A stretch of 31,073 nucleotides of DNA. It comes from Planctomycetota bacterium (lineage in GTDB: Bacteria > Planctomycetota > Planctomycetia > Planctomycetales > Planctomycetaceae). Location: assembly GCA_014584345.1 (NCBI GenBank), contig JACTNB010000026.1, positions 1 to 31,073 of the forward strand, given 5' to 3'. Numbering within the stretch: position 1 is the stretch's first letter; every line of letters starts with the position of its first letter. The translations under genes and the position numbers were made by a program. Below are positions 16,590 to 25,370 of the stretch, piece by piece. The notes below the pieces were generated by a model, which saw only the letters and a list, made by a program, of their open reading frames with translations, searched no databases and was not told where the DNA came from.

Positions 16590-17654
16590 TTACAAAATTT
16601 CCAGAGTGGGAGCCGCCGGTTTCTTGAAATACTGACGTGCCATTTCCAGCGTCAGATTCGCCGCCACGCTCCGCAAGGCCTCCCGCGAAGGATTCTCCTC
16701 CAGCAACAGCGCCTGCAGCCGACTGTCGTCGCCATGCACGCGAATCCGGGCATCGCTGGGAACTTCGCCCAGGAAGGGAATCACCTGGTCCCGGGCCGTC
16801 TGCTCTGCTCCCCCCCGGCCAAACAGTTCGCCCGTCATGTTTTCCACCATCCCGAGGATCGGAATGTTGACCTTGCGATACATGGCAATTGCCTTGACGG
16901 CATCCAGCAGGGCCACCTTCTGAGGCGTACAGACCACCACGGCCCCTGCCAGCGACAGCATCTGGGAGAGCGTCAAGGCCACATCCCCGGTACCGGGAGG
17001 CATATCGACGATCAGGTAATCCAGATTCCCCCATTCCGTTTCCGAAAGGAATTGTGTCAGCAATTTGTGCAGCATCGGACCACGCCAGATGACGGCCTCC
17101 TGTTCCGGGATCAGAAAACCGATGGACATGATCGCCAGCCCCTGATGCATCACGGGGTGTATCCGCTGGATTACCGCGCCATTGGGGTTGAGATGTTCGC
17201 GAACTTCCGGTTTACCAGTGGCCCCCGTCAGCTGAGGTATGCTGGGACCATACACATCGGCATCCAACAACCCGACCTGGGCCCCCATGGATTGCAAGGC
17301 GTAGGCCAAGCTAGCGGCGATCGTACTTTTGCCCACGCCTCCTTTCCCACTACCGACGGCGATCACATTCTTGACGCGCAAACCGACACTTCCGCCGGAT
17401 TGCGGACCCTTGATATCCAGTGTGTACTTCACTTGGACTTCGCGTAGACGGGCGTCTTGCGATTGCAGAGCCGACGTAATCTCGCGGGTCAACTCCTCGC
17501 ACCGGGAATAGCCGGGCACGGGCAAGGCAACCGTGACTCGACAGACACCATCGGCATCCGTCGCGATTTCCCGCACCGCTTTCAGTTCTCCAAGATTTTT
17601 ATGTAACTCCGGCAGTTCAATCGATGCCAGGCTGGCAGCAGTAAGTTCAGGCAT
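16590..17654 (-). CDS. mrp: Mrp/ApbC-family Fe-S carrier P-loop ATPase
   Basis: A 354-residue protein. Residues 1-80 are a MIP18/DUF59-type domain and about 95-345 a ParA/MinD-like ATPase with the deviant Walker A GSGKGGVGKST (103-113) and DADVYGPSIPQL, then VDMPPGTGDVALT. Family members bind and transfer a 4Fe-4S cluster to target enzymes. The segment where most homologues carry CxxC reads MVENMTGELFGRGGAEQ here, so the bridging-cluster cysteines are absent. Planctomycete and other lineages may commonly lack them; I could not check. It heads the mrp-sufE-sufS group and is preceded by a perfect TATAAT. Confidence 0.92.
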   Translation of the reverse strand: MPELTAASLASIELPELHKNLGELKAVREIATDADGVCRVTVALPVPGYSRCEELTREITSALQSQDARLREVQVKYTLDIKGPQSGGSVGLRVKNVIAVGSGKGGVGKSTIAASLAYALQSMGAQVGLLDADVYGPSIPQLTGATGKPEVREHLNPNGAVIQRIHPVMHQGLAIMSIGFLIPEQEAVIWRGPMLHKLLTQFLSETEWGNLDYLIVDMPPGTGDVALTLSQMLSLAGAVVVCTPQKVALLDAVKAIAMYRKVNIPILGMVENMTGELFGRGGAEQTARDQVIPFLGEVPSDARIRVHGDDSRLQALLLEENPSREALRSVAANLTLEMARQYFKKPAAPTLEIL

Positions 17655-17704
17655 TTTTATGGTTCAATCCGTGTCGGATAATGAGCGTCAAGTCCTCATG
17701 CTTC

Positions 17705-17734
17705 ATTATAGGCATGCGTGCTCCCAGATCGAAA
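17705..17734 (-). promoter_or_regulatory. Candidate promoter of the mrp-sufE-sufS group
   Basis: On the minus strand a perfect TATAAT (17705-17710) lies 18 bases after TTTCGA (17729-17734, only half matching). The predicted leader is about 45 bases. No Rrf2/IscR or Fur-type operator is obvious. Confidence 0.4.
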
Positions 17735-17752
17735 CCTTTCCGCAACAGACTT

Positions 17753-18127
17753 TTAATCCATTTCCCGCTGTCGAGACAGGAGTTGTCGACAGAGTTGACC
17801 CAATTCCGGCAAAGGAACAGGCTGAACCACATACGCGACGCAGCCTGCACGCAGGCAATCTGCACCACACGATGCTTGCTCACGCCCTAAAATGGCCAGA
17901 AACATAACCGCGGTGGCCCCTTGGGGCTTCTGTTCGAGTGTCTTTACGCACTCGTCGGCAGCAGAGGAAAAATCGAGCAGGATCAGCCCCCCCGCGGATG
18001 ATCGCTGCCCCTCCCATAGCGATTCCGCCGTCCGTGCACCGTGAACAGACTCCTGCCACCGAGGGAATTGTCGTATTATCCCCGCCGTCCACCAGGTTCC
18101 CGCTTCCAGAATATGCAGATCGGGCAT
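17753..18127 (-). CDS. Degenerate receiver-domain (pseudo-receiver) protein
   Basis: The protein has 124 residues and the alternating pattern of a CheY-like receiver. GLILLDFSS supplies the third strand with an aspartate in the phosphoacceptor place, ATAVMFLAILG is the fourth strand, and CGADCLRAGCVAYVVQPVPLPEL the end of the domain. Key residues are lost: the N-terminus reads LHILEAGTWW without the acidic pair, the conserved threonine/serine is gone, and the usual lysine of KP is replaced (VVQP). It is therefore probably not phosphorylated in the normal way. ATG 18127 has AAGG eight bases upstream. It lies 98 bases before mrp on the same strand. No output domain is present. The role is unknown, and a non-coding interpretation is possible but less likely. 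Confidence 0.6.
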   Translation of the reverse strand: MPDLHILEAGTWWTAGIIRQFPRWQESVHGARTAESLWEGQRSSAGGLILLDFSSAADECVKTLEQKPQGATAVMFLAILGREQASCGADCLRAGCVAYVVQPVPLPELGQLCRQLLSRQREMD

Positions 18128-18169
18128 GTATCGCGCCTTGATCCTGGAATGTGCCCTCTTGCCCGGGAG

Positions 18170-18250
18170 TTACCCCGGTTTTCCGATCCCGGTAAAAAAC
18201 TATGACCGCTGACTTCGACGAACCAGTATCGCCCGCAGGCGCGGCTCGGT
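18170..18250 (+). mobile_element. Half copy (left arm) of the palindromic element, copy D
   Basis: From TTACCCCGG (18170) the sequence follows the left arm of copies B and C: TTTTCCGATCCCGG, then GCTGACTTCGACGAACCAG (18208-18226), nearly identical to copy C at 25159-25177, then a decayed core (CGCCCGCAGGCGCGGC). No spacer, second core or right arm is recognisable. It lies between acs and the pseudo-receiver gene, so it appears to be a decayed remnant. Confidence 0.55.
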
Positions 18251-18283
18251 TTCGGAAAGCGGTTTCTCCGACCTGCCTCCGCG

Positions 18284-20242
18284 TCAGGCGTCCTCGGTTT
18301 CGCGTAACTTGGCAAGGACGGAGTAGTCTTCCAGGGTGGTGGTATCCCCCGCCGATTCCCGTCCCGCGGCGATATCGCGAAGCAAACGCCGCATGATTTT
18401 TCCCGAGCGGGTCTTGGGGAGGGAGGCCGCAAAACGAATCTGGTCCGGAGTGGCGATCGCGCCGATCTGCTTGCGCACATGCTGGATCAATTCCTGCCGC
18501 ACCGCTTCGGTTTCTTCGCCATTCTTGAGGGTCACAAAACAGCAGATCCCTTCTCCCTTCAATTCATGGGGGAAGCCGACCACCGCCGCTTCGGTGACAT
18601 ATTCATGCCCGACCAGGGCGGATTCCACTTCCATGGTACTCAGGCGATGCCCGGCGACGTTTAGCACATCGTCCACGCGGCCCATCACCCAGTAGTACCC
18701 ATCGGCATCCTTGCGGGCACCATCCCCCGCGAAATAACACCCCGGGATTTTCGAAAAATAGGTATCCTTGAACCGCTCGTGATCGCCGTACAACGTCCTC
18801 AGCATGTGGGGCCAGGGTTGCTTCATGACCAGCAATCCCCCCTGATTGACCCCCAACTCCCGTCCCTGTTCGTCAACGATGGCCGGCACGATTCCCGGCA
18901 GAGGTTTCGTGCAACTCCCGGGCTTGGTGACGGTGACACCCGGCAGGGGCGAAATCATGATGCCACCCGTTTCGGTTTGCCACCAGGTATCCACGATCGG
19001 GCATTTTTCCTGACCGATCACGCGATGGTACCACATCCAGGCTTCGGGGTTGATCGGCTCTCCCACGGTTCCCAACAAACGCAAGCTCGACAGATCCGAC
19101 TGCTGAGGCCAGTGATCCCCCCATTTCATGAAGGCCCGTATCGCCGTCGGTGCCGTGTAAAACAGGCTGACCCGGTATTTCTCGATCAACTGCCAGAATC
19201 GCCCTTCATCGGGCCAGTTGGGAGCCCCTTCGTACATCACGGTTGTGGCCCCGTTGGAGAGCGGACCATACACCACATAGCTGTGCCCGGTCACCCAGCC
19301 GATATCCGCAGTGCACCAGTAGGTATCGGTTTCGCTCAAATCGAAGACCCAGCGGGTGGACATCGTTGTGCCCAGCATGTAGCCGGCGGTCGTGTGCAAC
19401 ACCCCTTTCGGCTTCCCCGTGCTGCCCGACGTATACAGAATGAACAGGGGATGTTCGCTATCGACGGGAGTCGCCTCGCACTCGGCGGATTCGTGCTCCA
19501 TCAGTTCGTGCCACCAGTAATCGCGATCGGGCACCATGGTCACTTCGGCCCCTGTCCGCTGATAGACGATCACTTTTTGCACGCTGGGAGATTTCGCCAG
19601 GCTTTCATCGACAGCAGCCTTCAGAGGTACTTCCTTGCCGCGACGCCAGCCGGCATCGGCCGTCACGACCAGTTTCGCCTGGGCATCATTATTGCGTTCA
19701 GCGACGGCATCCGAACTGAACCCACCAAATATGATGGAGTGCGTGGCGCCAATCCGGGCGCATGCCAGCATGGCAATGGCCAGTTCGGGGACCATCGGCA
19801 TATACAACGTGACACGATCCCCCGTCTGGATGCCCATCCGCTTGAGGACATTGGCAAACCGGCAGACTTCCCGATGCAGATCCTGATACCGTAACACGCG
19901 GGAATCGCCCGGCTCCCCTTCCCAGATGATGGCCGCCTTGTTTCCCAATGTTTCCAGGTGACGATCCAGGCACTGGCTGGACGCATTCAACTTCCCCCCC
20001 AGGAACCACTTCGTCTCGGGCATATCACCTGACATCGCAGTCTGGAAGGGGACATCCCAAGTCAGATTTTCGTTCGCCAGACGCCCCCAATAGCCTGCGG
20101 GATCGCGCTCGGCATGATCCCAGGCAGCCTGATACTCGGCTTCCGTCTTGAAGCTGACACGCGGAACAAACTGCGCTGGCGGGGGGAAACGTCGTTCTTC
20201 CTGCAAAACACTCTCAATATTGCCAGTCTGCAATTCGGACAT
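18284..20242 (-). CDS. acs: Acetyl-CoA synthetase (AMP-forming)
   Basis: A 652-residue ANL-family adenylating enzyme that turns acetate, ATP and CoA into acetyl-CoA. Visible motifs are the P-loop YTSGSTGKPKGV, TADIGWVTGHSY, VDTWWQTETGG (the acetyl-pocket WWQTE), YFAGDGARKDADGYYWVMGR, and the C-terminal acetylation/catalytic lysine in PKTRSGKIMRR. The length fits Acs (about 650). The frame opens at a TTG at 20266, but GGGGGT just upstream of ATG 20242 makes that the likely start. It has its own candidate promoter and lies after the two tatA genes on the same strand. No acs-associated actP or acetylase gene is nearby. Confidence 0.96.
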   Translation of the reverse strand: MSELQTGNIESVLQEERRFPPPAQFVPRVSFKTEAEYQAAWDHAERDPAGYWGRLANENLTWDVPFQTAMSGDMPETKWFLGGKLNASSQCLDRHLETLGNKAAIIWEGEPGDSRVLRYQDLHREVCRFANVLKRMGIQTGDRVTLYMPMVPELAIAMLACARIGATHSIIFGGFSSDAVAERNNDAQAKLVVTADAGWRRGKEVPLKAAVDESLAKSPSVQKVIVYQRTGAEVTMVPDRDYWWHELMEHESAECEATPVDSEHPLFILYTSGSTGKPKGVLHTTAGYMLGTTMSTRWVFDLSETDTYWCTADIGWVTGHSYVVYGPLSNGATTVMYEGAPNWPDEGRFWQLIEKYRVSLFYTAPTAIRAFMKWGDHWPQQSDLSSLRLLGTVGEPINPEAWMWYHRVIGQEKCPIVDTWWQTETGGIMISPLPGVTVTKPGSCTKPLPGIVPAIVDEQGRELGVNQGGLLVMKQPWPHMLRTLYGDHERFKDTYFSKIPGCYFAGDGARKDADGYYWVMGRVDDVLNVAGHRLSTMEVESALVGHEYVTEAAVVGFPHELKGEGICCFVTLKNGEETEAVRQELIQHVRKQIGAIATPDQIRFAASLPKTRSGKIMRRLLRDIAAGRESAGDTTTLEDYSVLAKLRETEDA

Positions 20243-20320
20243 CACTACCCCCATGGCTGGTATCAAACTTCAGGGAAATGCACATCAACGGATCAGAATT
20301 AACTGATAACCGGAATTCCG

Positions 20321-20349
20321 ATGGTAAGCACGTTTTCTCCCGTCGTCAA
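20321..20349 (-). promoter_or_regulatory. Candidate acs promoter
   Basis: On the minus strand TTGACG (20344-20349) and TACCAT (20321-20326) are separated by 17 bases, five and four consensus matches. The leader would be about 70 bases. The 304 bases between acs and the tatA gene show nothing else I can support. Confidence 0.45.
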
Positions 20350-20546
20350 CAACAGGCACGGCTTTTGTTCGTCCGGGCGGCTGAGAGCCTTTGGAGCAAT
20401 CACTCCTTAACAATCAGGGGGGATGGGAAGCGTGGGAGCATTGGGTGTGGGAACGCGTGAGGGGGAATGGCCCGGGGCGGCTTATCGTGCTTCAACCGGG
20501 CAAATGGCTCGCGTGCGTTTCGGCCAGGCGTGACGCGGCGAACCAC

Positions 20547-20849
20547 TTACGCATTCACTGCATGCTGGTTGTCGGTATCGTTCGACTCGTCGGAGCCTTC
20601 CGGCATTTCGAATTTATCCCCCGTGGGGCGCAAGTCTTCCTCGATGCGATTTTCCCGCTGTTGTTTTTGTCGGGGGGCAGGCTCGCTGTAAACGGCCGAA
20701 TGCATGTCCGTTTCAAAACCGCGCATCCCCTTTTTGAACTCCACGAATCCTTGTCCGAGACTGCGTGCGACTTCCGGCAATCGCTTGCCAAACAACATCA
20801 GGGCAATGAAGCCCAGAATGACCATTTCCGTCCAACCGGGTGAGAACAT
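20547..20849 (-). CDS. tatA: Twin-arginine translocase TatA/E-type subunit (copy 1)
   Basis: A 100-residue protein with one N-terminal membrane helix (about 4-20), the FGKRLPEVARSLGQGFVEFK hinge and amphipathic helix typical of TatA, then a charged, disordered tail ending in HAVNA. TatA proteins form the pore-like assembly that carries folded proteins across the inner membrane. The frame opens 13 codons earlier, but GGAGG six bases before ATG 20849 fixes the start. A second, shorter tatA lies 72 bases upstream on the same strand. No tatC is present in the window. TatA versus TatB cannot be settled by eye, but the start of the helix favours TatA. Confidence 0.9.
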   Translation of the reverse strand: MFSPGWTEMVILGFIALMLFGKRLPEVARSLGQGFVEFKKGMRGFETDMHSAVYSEPAPRQKQQRENRIEEDLRPTGDKFEMPEGSDESNDTDNQHAVNA

Positions 20850-20921
20850 GGGATGCCTCCAATAGGGAAACGTCTTAGAAAAATACAAAGTGTTAACGAG
20901 GCGTGGCAGAGAGTGGCCGGC

Positions 20922-21134
20922 TTAGTCAGCGTTTTTATCGATGGATTTTGGCTTCGCGGGCTCGTCGTCGTCCTCGTGTAAGCCCTCATGCATCCCCTTT
21001 TTCAATTCAGTAATGCTTTTTCCCACGGAAAACATGGCACTGGGCAGGCGCTTACCGAAGAAGATCAGCACGATCACTAGAAATATGATCAGCTCGATAT
21101 GGCCGGGAAAACCAAAAAAAGCCAGGGTCTGCAT
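20922..21134 (-). CDS. tatA: Twin-arginine translocase TatA/E-type subunit (copy 2, short)
   Basis: A 70-residue protein: membrane helix at about 10-28 (HIELIIFLVIVLIFF), then FGKRLPSAMFSVGKSITELK and a short acidic-lysine tail. It is clearly a TatA/E paralogue of the neighbouring gene. GGAGAG six bases before ATG 21134 sets the start; a longer reading beginning at 21242 adds residues unlike the family. It is first of the pair and probably co-transcribed with the longer copy. Confidence 0.88.
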   Translation of the reverse strand: MQTLAFFGFPGHIELIIFLVIVLIFFGKRLPSAMFSVGKSITELKKGMHEGLHEDDDEPAKPKSIDKNAD

Positions 21135-21734
21135 AGTTTTCTCTCCGAAAAGTGTCGGTCGGGTTGGATGGTGTACGCGGGACGTTCGAGATTTTTCCCG
21201 GGTCGGGCAACCGCAGGCATTTCCGAGAATGATCAAGGTCAATCTGACATGCCAGGAACGATGGAGTCGCTATCCGGGTAAGCAGGAAAACAGGCGGGAA
21301 GCTATTGTGAGGGTCTGCAACAGAGAGAATCCAGCCGGTTATCGCGCAGACATGCGGAACAGATTCCAGACGACTGCCGAATCCCTGGGAAGGGCGGCCA
21401 CTCAGTTGGTCCCACTGGGGAGTAGGTGCAGGGGAGCGGTACACAAATACTAACCTGCCTTGATGGAATGTCAATAACTCGCCCTGGATTTCGTGGATGC
21501 ACCCTTAAAAAACGTGTTCCGACGCGTTTCTTTTCCCGCAAACTGAGATTCGACTGGCAAAATCGTTTCCTTTTAACACTTTTCGCGTGCAGTCCGGGCT
21601 TGGATTCGATCGATGTATTATTAAAGGTTACACAGAAAACCAGGGGGCTGCGGTATGCCAGCAGCCAGCCCCAGCCGTTACTCACTTTTTTCCCTGGTTT
21701 CCCTTGACAGAGCGCTTCTTTCAACGACAGACAT
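21135..21734. other. Gene-free spacer between tatA and the SpoA-domain gene
   Basis: About 600 bases with no supportable gene; open frames here are antisense or lack motifs. Near the right end AAACCAGGG (21637-21645) and CCCTGGTTT (21692-21700) form a perfect 9-base inverted repeat around a G/C-rich inner fold, just ahead of the SpoA-domain gene, and could shape its leader. TGGCAA-AATCG-TTTCC (21555-21570) weakly resembles a sigma-54 -24/-12 element, but the -12 half is poor. Confidence 0.4.
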
Positions 21735-22613
21735 ATGTCCGCGTCGATTCCCGAGTTTGATACCGTAATGGCTCTCTGCCGAGAGCAACTCGCGGATATC
21801 ACGTACTCGCTCAATGCCTGTTTCGAGGAAAACTGGTCCCTCGAACTGGGGGAACCCGCCCCCTGGCAGCACGACTCCGATACTGCCCAGGCCCTGGTCG
21901 TTCCCGGGATTGTGGTCTCCTTTCTCCTTGGCGAGGAAGGGGGGTATCTGGTGGCGATTCCGGAGACCTTACCTCTCCCGGAATGGATCCGGCATCCCGA
22001 TGAATCGCAGCACTCTCGCTTGCAAACACTGGCCCTGGAATGGAGTTATCAGCTTTTGCCCGAGGAGGCTCAATCGGGAAAAAGCCATGCGATTCATTCC
22101 CAGGACCTCTCGATGGCAATCAAGTGGGCCACTCCCACGGCACAGGCACAGATGCTTCCGCTGCGAATTTCGGGAGCAAACGACACATCGACGTTTTACG
22201 TGATCGGTCCGGTCGAAACTCTCCCCATGCAGGCAGAGCCTGAAGAGGAGTATGAACAGGATGCCTACGAAACGAGTGGATACAATTACCGCGAAGAGAA
22301 CCTCGAGGCAGTTTCGCCCCACCTGCCGATTGAAACCGAGGAATTGGTGAATCGGGTGCGGCGGTTACTGCACCTCAAGGTACAGGTATCGGTTCGCCTG
22401 GCGGAAATGAAGATTGAACTGGCCAGCCTGACGAATTTCTGTCCGGGCATGTTGCTGGTGTTCCCCAAGTCCTGCGACGACCTGCTTGATTTGTACGTTA
22501 ACAATCAGCTTTACGCGCAGGGAGAAGCGGTCAAGATTGGGGAAAAATTCGGGCTGAAGATCAATCTGGTCGGTGCGAAAAAGCAGAGAAAAGCTGGTGT
22601 CTTTTCACTTTGA
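21735..22613 (+). CDS. FliN/FliM-like protein with C-terminal SpoA domain
   Basis: A 292-residue protein. Its last 75 residues (from about 212: LLHLKVQVSVRLAEMKIELA, PGMLLVFPKSCDDLLDLYVN, GEAVKIGEKFGLKINLV) are a SpoA/FliN C-ring domain, the fold that builds the flagellar motor switch and type III secretion rings. Residues 1-190 are acidic, with two blocks reminiscent of a FliM/FliY middle domain, but I cannot name them. It is longer than FliN (about 137) and shorter than FliM (about 330). No flagellar or secretion genes are near. The ribosome binding site is not evident at ATG 21735. It could be a motor switch protein encoded away from the flagellar genes, or a SpoA protein with another job. 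Confidence 0.72.
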   Translation: MSASIPEFDTVMALCREQLADITYSLNACFEENWSLELGEPAPWQHDSDTAQALVVPGIVVSFLLGEEGGYLVAIPETLPLPEWIRHPDESQHSRLQTLALEWSYQLLPEEAQSGKSHAIHSQDLSMAIKWATPTAQAQMLPLRISGANDTSTFYVIGPVETLPMQAEPEEEYEQDAYETSGYNYREENLEAVSPHLPIETEELVNRVRRLLHLKVQVSVRLAEMKIELASLTNFCPGMLLVFPKSCDDLLDLYVNNQLYAQGEAVKIGEKFGLKINLVGAKKQRKAGVFSL

Positions 22614-22872
22614 CGCGCCCCGGGGCGGCTGGGGCCCGGATACCGCACAGATGTCTGCTTCCCTAACCCGCATTTTTACCCCGGTTGCATGCGGTACGGA
22701 TTGACTCGAAAAAGTCCCAATCCGAGCCGTCTTCGCCGCTCAATCTCGCCACTCAAAACTTGACTCAGCGCAACACGTTCTGGGGATCAAGGTCGCAAGC
22801 GTCTCCTCTCGGGTCGGGTGTCCGATATCCACGAAATTTTCGGCAACTTTTCCACTTCAGGCCTGGTTCGAC

Positions 22873-22902
22873 TGGTCAACCAACGGGAAAATCGGATATA
22901 AA
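22873..22902 (+). promoter_or_regulatory. Candidate rpsA promoter
   Basis: TGGTCA (22873-22878, 4 of 6) and TATAAA (22897-22902, 5 of 6) are 18 bases apart. This would leave a leader of over 200 bases. Another -10-like GATAAT lies at 22996. In 22614-22872 the only structure seen is a TACCGCA/TGCGGTA pair (22641-22696). No gene is supported there. Confidence 0.35.
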
Positions 22903-23016
22903 AGCTGAACTGTGATTATCATAGATCGCATTCCCGGCATTGGCAGGTCATCTCGGTTATGGTGGATGGCCGCAGTTGCAGGTACGCTTGTTCATGATAA
23001 TCTAGTGCGCCTTGGT

Positions 23017-23103
23017 TAAGAAACAGGGGGTTTCTTAGGGCACAACGTCACTTTCTCTAATTGGTTTTCTGGGCTGGAGATTGAATTCACGAGAATTCTC
23101 CAG
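23017..23103 (+). promoter_or_regulatory. Two hairpins in the rpsA leader
   Basis: TAAGAAAC-AGGGG-GTTTCTTA (23017-23037) is a perfect 8-base stem. CTGGA and GAATTC pair with GAATTC and TCCAG (23074-23103) around ACGA, with a 4-base bulge. They end 21 bases before the start codon and no good Shine-Dalgarno sequence follows. In Escherichia coli the rpsA leader also folds into hairpins, lacks a canonical Shine-Dalgarno and is autoregulated by S1; by analogy this may be a regulatory leader. Confidence 0.5.
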
Positions 23104-23124
23104 TGGTCAGGCTTTGGGAATCTT

Positions 23125-24918
<1,794 letters not shown>

Positions 24919-24952
24919 CCTCTCGATGGCCTGTTGATCATCTTGAATTCCA

Positions 24953-24984
24953 CGCGCGAGGGCCGATCCCTCGCGCGTTTTTTT
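24953..24984 (+). terminator. Intrinsic terminator of rpsA
   Basis: CGCGCGAGGG and CCCTCGCGCG form a perfect 10-base GC-rich stem around CCGAT, followed directly by seven T. It lies 35 bases after the rpsA stop. Confidence 0.95.
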
Positions 24985-25119
24985 ACACCTCTTCCAAATG
25001 GGGCCTTTCATGGTAGATGGCATGCAGTTGCTTATGGAAAAGCGGCCACAAAGTCTTCCCCAAAGACGAGGCCCTTGGCTGGCTGAGAGCGGAAAGCGGA
25101 GTGGGCTGTCCTCGATGCG

Positions 25120-25370
25120 TTAACCCGAATTTCTCACCCGGGTCAATAAATCAGGCTTGCTGACTTCGACGAACTAGCCGCGCCCGTCCGGAGGCGGGCC
25201 AGACTGAGGCCCTGTATGTCGCAATGCATTGCCAGGATTGATATTGTTCCAAGGTGTGCTCAGGGAGGAACCGCCCGACTGGCCCGCTTCCGGACGGGCG
25301 CGGCTAGTTTTCTGGGTATTTTCGAGGCAAAATTTACCGCATTGGTAAGTGTGAGAGAAATGTGCGTTAA
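25120..25370 (+). mobile_element. Palindromic MITE/REPIN-like element, copy C
   Basis: The 251-base element lies between convergent rpsA and the antiporter gene. Left arm 25120-25173, core 25174-25201, spacer 25202-25279, inverted core 25280-25307, right arm 25308-25370. The ends are imperfect inverted repeats (TTAACCCGAATTTCTCACCC against TTAACGCACATTTCTCTCAC). TGCGTTAA recurs at both ends (25116-25123 and 25363-25370, 247 apart). The terminal TTA forms the stop codon of the leftward antiporter gene. The 251-base length is the same as in copy B. Confidence 0.75.

Noticed and set aside
18779..19894. 371-codon plus-strand frame opposite acs
   Set aside because: It is antisense to a fully conserved acetyl-CoA synthetase; its composition (rich in R, H, P, G) is typical of a GC-driven shadow frame.
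22685..22915. 76-codon plus-strand frame before rpsA
   Set aside because: It has no ribosome binding site, no motif and overlaps the candidate promoter region.
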